Below, one piece after another: positions 62,045-64,000 of a DNA stretch of 64,000 nucleotides (positions are counted from its first letter, which is position 1; every line of letters starts with the position of its first letter). The stretch is taken from positions 372,001-436,000 of the forward strand of contig CAVWGE010000001.1 in NCBI GenBank assembly GCA_963754385.1, given 5' to 3'. The notes under the pieces were generated by a model that saw nothing but the letters and a program-made list of their open reading frames with translations, was not told the origin of the DNA and made no database searches. The DNA is from 9FT-COMBO-48-23 sp963754385 (GTDB taxonomy: Bacteria; Chloroflexota; Dehalococcoidia; GIF9; UBA5629). The position numbers and the translations under genes are program-made.

Positions 62045-62087
62045 TCGGATTGAGTGTAGCACAGGAAAAGCTAGCTGACAAGAGCGG

Positions 62088-62354
62088 TTAAGATGCCTGC
62101 TGCTGTGCTTCCTTATGCTCGCCTATATCTTCTTTCTTGTCCACCTTACTTTCCGTGCTTGCGCTTTCGGGTTCACTTTTTCTATTGTCGGTCGAATAGA
62201 ACCCAGAACCTTTGAAGATGATAGGCACCGTGGAGAAAAGCCGCCGGGCTCCGTTTTGGCATTTGGGGCAAACGACTATAGATTCATCGGAAAAGCTCTG
62301 TTTTAGCTCAAATTTCAAGTTGCATTTGGGGCATAGGTATTGATAAACCGGCAT
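62088..62354 (-). CDS. FmdB family zinc-ribbon protein
   Basis: 88 aa: MPVYQYLCPKCNLKFELKQSF and VCPKCQNG form one CXXC...CXXC ribbon, followed by FKGSGFYSTD, the FmdB signature, and a charged tail. It is thought to be regulatory, after FmdB of formamidase operons. CAGGAGG precedes the ATG at 62354; an upstream ATG (62372) is less likely. Confidence 0.93.
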   Translation of the reverse strand: MPVYQYLCPKCNLKFELKQSFSDESIVVCPKCQNGARRLFSTVPIIFKGSGFYSTDNRKSEPESASTESKVDKKEDIGEHKEAQQQAS

Positions 62355-62545
62355 AATTGACCTCCTGATCAACAGAGGGAATTGCGATTGTGGCCTGCAT
62401 GACTAGCTATTGATAAACAAGTTAGCAGTCTCATTTTCCAGCTGCTAATTTTATAACAAATTTTGGTATTCGGTCAAGTTTTTCCTCTTATCGGACACTG
62501 TATCATGTGCTCAGGCTTTTCTTGAAAGAAGAGAGCTGTCCTAAT

Positions 62546-62581
62546 ACATGTAGCCACGAGGCTTTAGCCTCGTGGCTACAT
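62546..62581. repeat. Single-hairpin palindromic repeat with covaried centre
   Basis: Same ends as 22467-22504, but the inner part reads GAGGCTTTAGCCTC instead of GAGGTTTTAACCTC. The T-A pair has become C-G, keeping the stem. It lies in the 400-bp gap between FmdB and tRNA-Met, in which I see no other feature. Confidence 0.88.
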
Positions 62582-62772
62582 TGGTTGATTTACAACCTGT
62601 GTCGGATTACAGGCAGTAAGTTGCAGGGTTTTATCCCTCTATCGAGCAAGGATAAACTGGTTGGTATCCGCTCTCAAGCTGATGCAGCTAATTGTGGCGC
62701 TATGATATACTATCGCTGCGGATAGGGCAGGGGGTTGGGGGATGCTTTCCGAATAGAGTTTTCGCTTCTCAT

Positions 62773-62847
62773 GGGCTCGTAGCTCAGTGGCAGAGCGGCC
62801 GGCTCATAACCGGTTGGTCGCAGGTTCGAACCCTGCCGAGCCCACCA
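62773..62847 (+). tRNA. tRNA-Met (CAT), elongator-like
   Basis: Acceptor GGGCTCG/CGAGCCC, discriminator A with encoded CCA, D-arm GCTCAGTGGCAGAGC, anticodon loop CTCATAA, T-arm GCAGGTTCGAACCCTGC. Pairing at position 1-72 and absence of the three G-C pairs of initiators favour elongator Met. A CAT-anticodon tRNA-Ile (lysidine-modified) cannot be excluded by eye. Confidence 0.9.
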
Positions 62848-62930
62848 TTGAAACTAATTAAGATTGTTCATTACACTTGAACTCCACTGGTAAGGTCTGG
62901 TACGTAACTCTTTGACAATCTCCCTGAGCA

Positions 62931-63584
62931 CTAACTTTCGTCTTTTTCAGGGTAGAATATTCTAAAGTATAAGTGCGCGTATGAAGATATAAAAGTAAGT
63001 GGTACCTGAAAAGAAAAAAGGGCAATTACCCAATTTAATAGTTGGTCACTGCTTACAACCAACCATCTCAATATCCATACAACAGTATTAAAACCGATAA
63101 CCAAGGAAAGTATTAGGCAAGACTTTGCAAAAGTTAAGGCCTTGTTATCGAGTTCCTTTCTCAATTTTTTTGGTGGAATCCGTTGCCTTATTCCACCTAC
63201 TAGCATAGTAAATCCAAGCAAGACAGTCGAAACAATCAGTAAGTCATTAACAAGCTCTATCTTGCATATTGGAGAGTTATTGACAGATGGATTTATTCCA
63301 AAGTAAATTAGAAAAGGCACTATAGCTATAAACAGTATTTCACTTGCTGCATATATCAACTTAGATTTCACACTGCTTCTGCCTTGGAGTGAGACTTTAA
63401 TGAAATCGGCAAGTATTAAGATAGCACCGATAATCGCCAGTGCTAACAAGACTCCAAAAGTAAAGCCCACAGGGATTTTTGGTCCAGCCCATTTCAGTAT
63501 TGCAACTACTACTAACGGTGGGATAAATATTAGGGCAAAACCAACTACATATAATACAGAGGGGAGTTTTCGCTTGTTTTTCAC
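62931..63584 (-). CDS. Polytopic membrane protein of unknown function
   Basis: 217 aa with about six hydrophobic helices (for example VVGFALIFIPPLVVVAIL, FGVLLALAIIGAILILADFI, LIVSTVLLGFTMLVGGI, SCLILSLVIGFNTVVWIL). Basic N-terminus and short loops; no recognised domain. The start is GTG at 63584; TATAAT ends about seven bases before it, suggesting a leaderless message. Confidence 0.7.
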   Translation of the reverse strand: MKNKRKLPSVLYVVGFALIFIPPLVVVAILKWAGPKIPVGFTFGVLLALAIIGAILILADFIKVSLQGRSSVKSKLIYAASEILFIAIVPFLIYFGINPSVNNSPICKIELVNDLLIVSTVLLGFTMLVGGIRQRIPPKKLRKELDNKALTFAKSCLILSLVIGFNTVVWILRWLVVSSDQLLNWVIALFSFQVPLTFISSYAHLYFRIFYPEKDES

Positions 63585-63701
63585 AGGAAAATTATATCAC
63601 TACATACTAATGTAGGAAAGATACCCTGCCGAGTCCGCTGCTCACTCAGCGATAAAATCAGCATTCTGACAAATTACGATGATGCGCTCTTGTTCGGGAG
63701 A

Positions 63702-64000
63702 TTAAAGTAGTCTTGCACCACATGTCACGCAAAACCTCTGCCCAGGTTGAATAGTGGCCCTACAGCGAGGACAGCAAGAGACTAACCTTGCTCCGCACAT
63801 TATGCAGAAGGTTTGCCCTGGAACTATGAGTGCCCCACAAGCTGAGCATGGAACTGAATACCTTGCTTTTTGTACCTGTGGAGCTTTTTGGTCACGTTGT
63901 CGTGTAGTTTTCTCGGTGCTCCGTCTGCGTTCACATCGCTCACATTTGCAGCTAGAAGGATGTTGTCTTTGCCCTAGGCGCTTCTCTTGACAGTCAACAC
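63702..64000 (-). CDS. Double zinc-ribbon protein, N-terminus beyond right edge
   Basis: Minus-strand frame open from the window edge to TAA at 63702-63704, 98 visible residues. A Lys/Arg-rich stretch is followed by CSACGALIVPGQTFCIMCGARL and CCPRCRATIQPGQRFCVTCGARL, two tandem CXXC...CXXC ribbons of the double-zinc-ribbon type. The start lies outside the window. Function unknown. Confidence 0.75.
   Translation of the reverse strand, partial: VDCQEKRLGQRQHPSSCKCERCERRRSTEKTTRQRDQKAPQVQKARYSVPCSACGALIVPGQTFCIMCGARLVSCCPRCRATIQPGQRFCVTCGARLL

Noticed and set aside
62773..62847. Initiator tRNA-Met
   Set aside because: The anticodon is CAT, but the 1-72 pair is G-C and the anticodon stem lacks the three consecutive G-C pairs of initiators.

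Overview
The window looks like chromosomal DNA of a free-living anaerobic bacterium. The best guess is a Chloroflexota (Dehalococcoidia-like) lineage. The anaerobe inference rests on a tungsten/molybdenum aldehyde:ferredoxin oxidoreductase, a FAD-less Mop-type molybdenum hydroxylase and a heterodisulfide-reductase-like iron-sulfur protein. The phylum is inferred from gene style only (type IV pilus locus layout, AAGGAGG ribosome sites, frequent TTG/GTG starts, many short palindromic repeats) and was not tested by any search.

Layout. 1-3299: MacAB-like efflux cassette (permease cut by the left edge, ATPase, membrane-fusion lipoprotein). 3682-7999: methyltransferase, alpha/alpha-barrel protein and two tandem paralogous GT4 glycosyltransferases, probably one glycan or glycolipid pathway. 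8129-15650: a pyrimidine operon on the minus strand, pyrR-pyrB-pyrC-carB-pyrK-yjbQ, with its promoter and a PyrR-type RNA switch whose closing hairpin contains the pyrR ribosome site. 15671-19586: epimerase, hydrolase, prepilin peptidase and a ThiF/MoeB-like adenylyltransferase. 19910-22423: O-antigen-ligase/TPR membrane protein. 22776-35784: type IV pilus locus with a divergent pilin gene; minus strand, in transcription order: zinc-ribbon/duplicated-domain protein, pilB, pilC, two minor pilins, giant PilX-like protein, hicAB toxin-antitoxin, pilO, fused pilM-pilN, pilT. 36326-39985: small HTH gene plus a 1142-residue surface protein. 40221-43276: Mop-type hydroxylase and a small companion. 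43785-47703: tRNA-Glu, tRNA-Gln, rnc, an MBL-fold hydrolase, leucyl aminopeptidase and a P-loop kinase. 47932-48945: unknown zinc-finger protein.

49174-61903 is an accessory catabolic region: three SDR dehydrogenases, two DUF169 proteins, a cupin, a substrate-binding lipoprotein, an Hdr-like Fe-S protein broken by a one-base frameshift, a HapK-like small protein, an acyl-CoA dehydrogenase and an AOR. Between them lie decayed pieces of an ABC permease, a second binding protein and an acyl-CoA dehydrogenase. This points to duplication, rearrangement and partial decay of a CoA-thioester or aldehyde oxidation locus. The right end holds tRNA-Arg, an FmdB zinc ribbon, tRNA-Met(CAT), a membrane protein and a truncated zinc-ribbon protein.

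A striking genome-scale signal is a family of palindromic repeats (ATGTAGCC...GGCTACAT ends, one or two hairpins inside). Stem sequences change between copies while pairing is kept. Several copies bracket an AT-rich core to form 200-275 bp MITE-like elements, mostly in and around the pilus locus.
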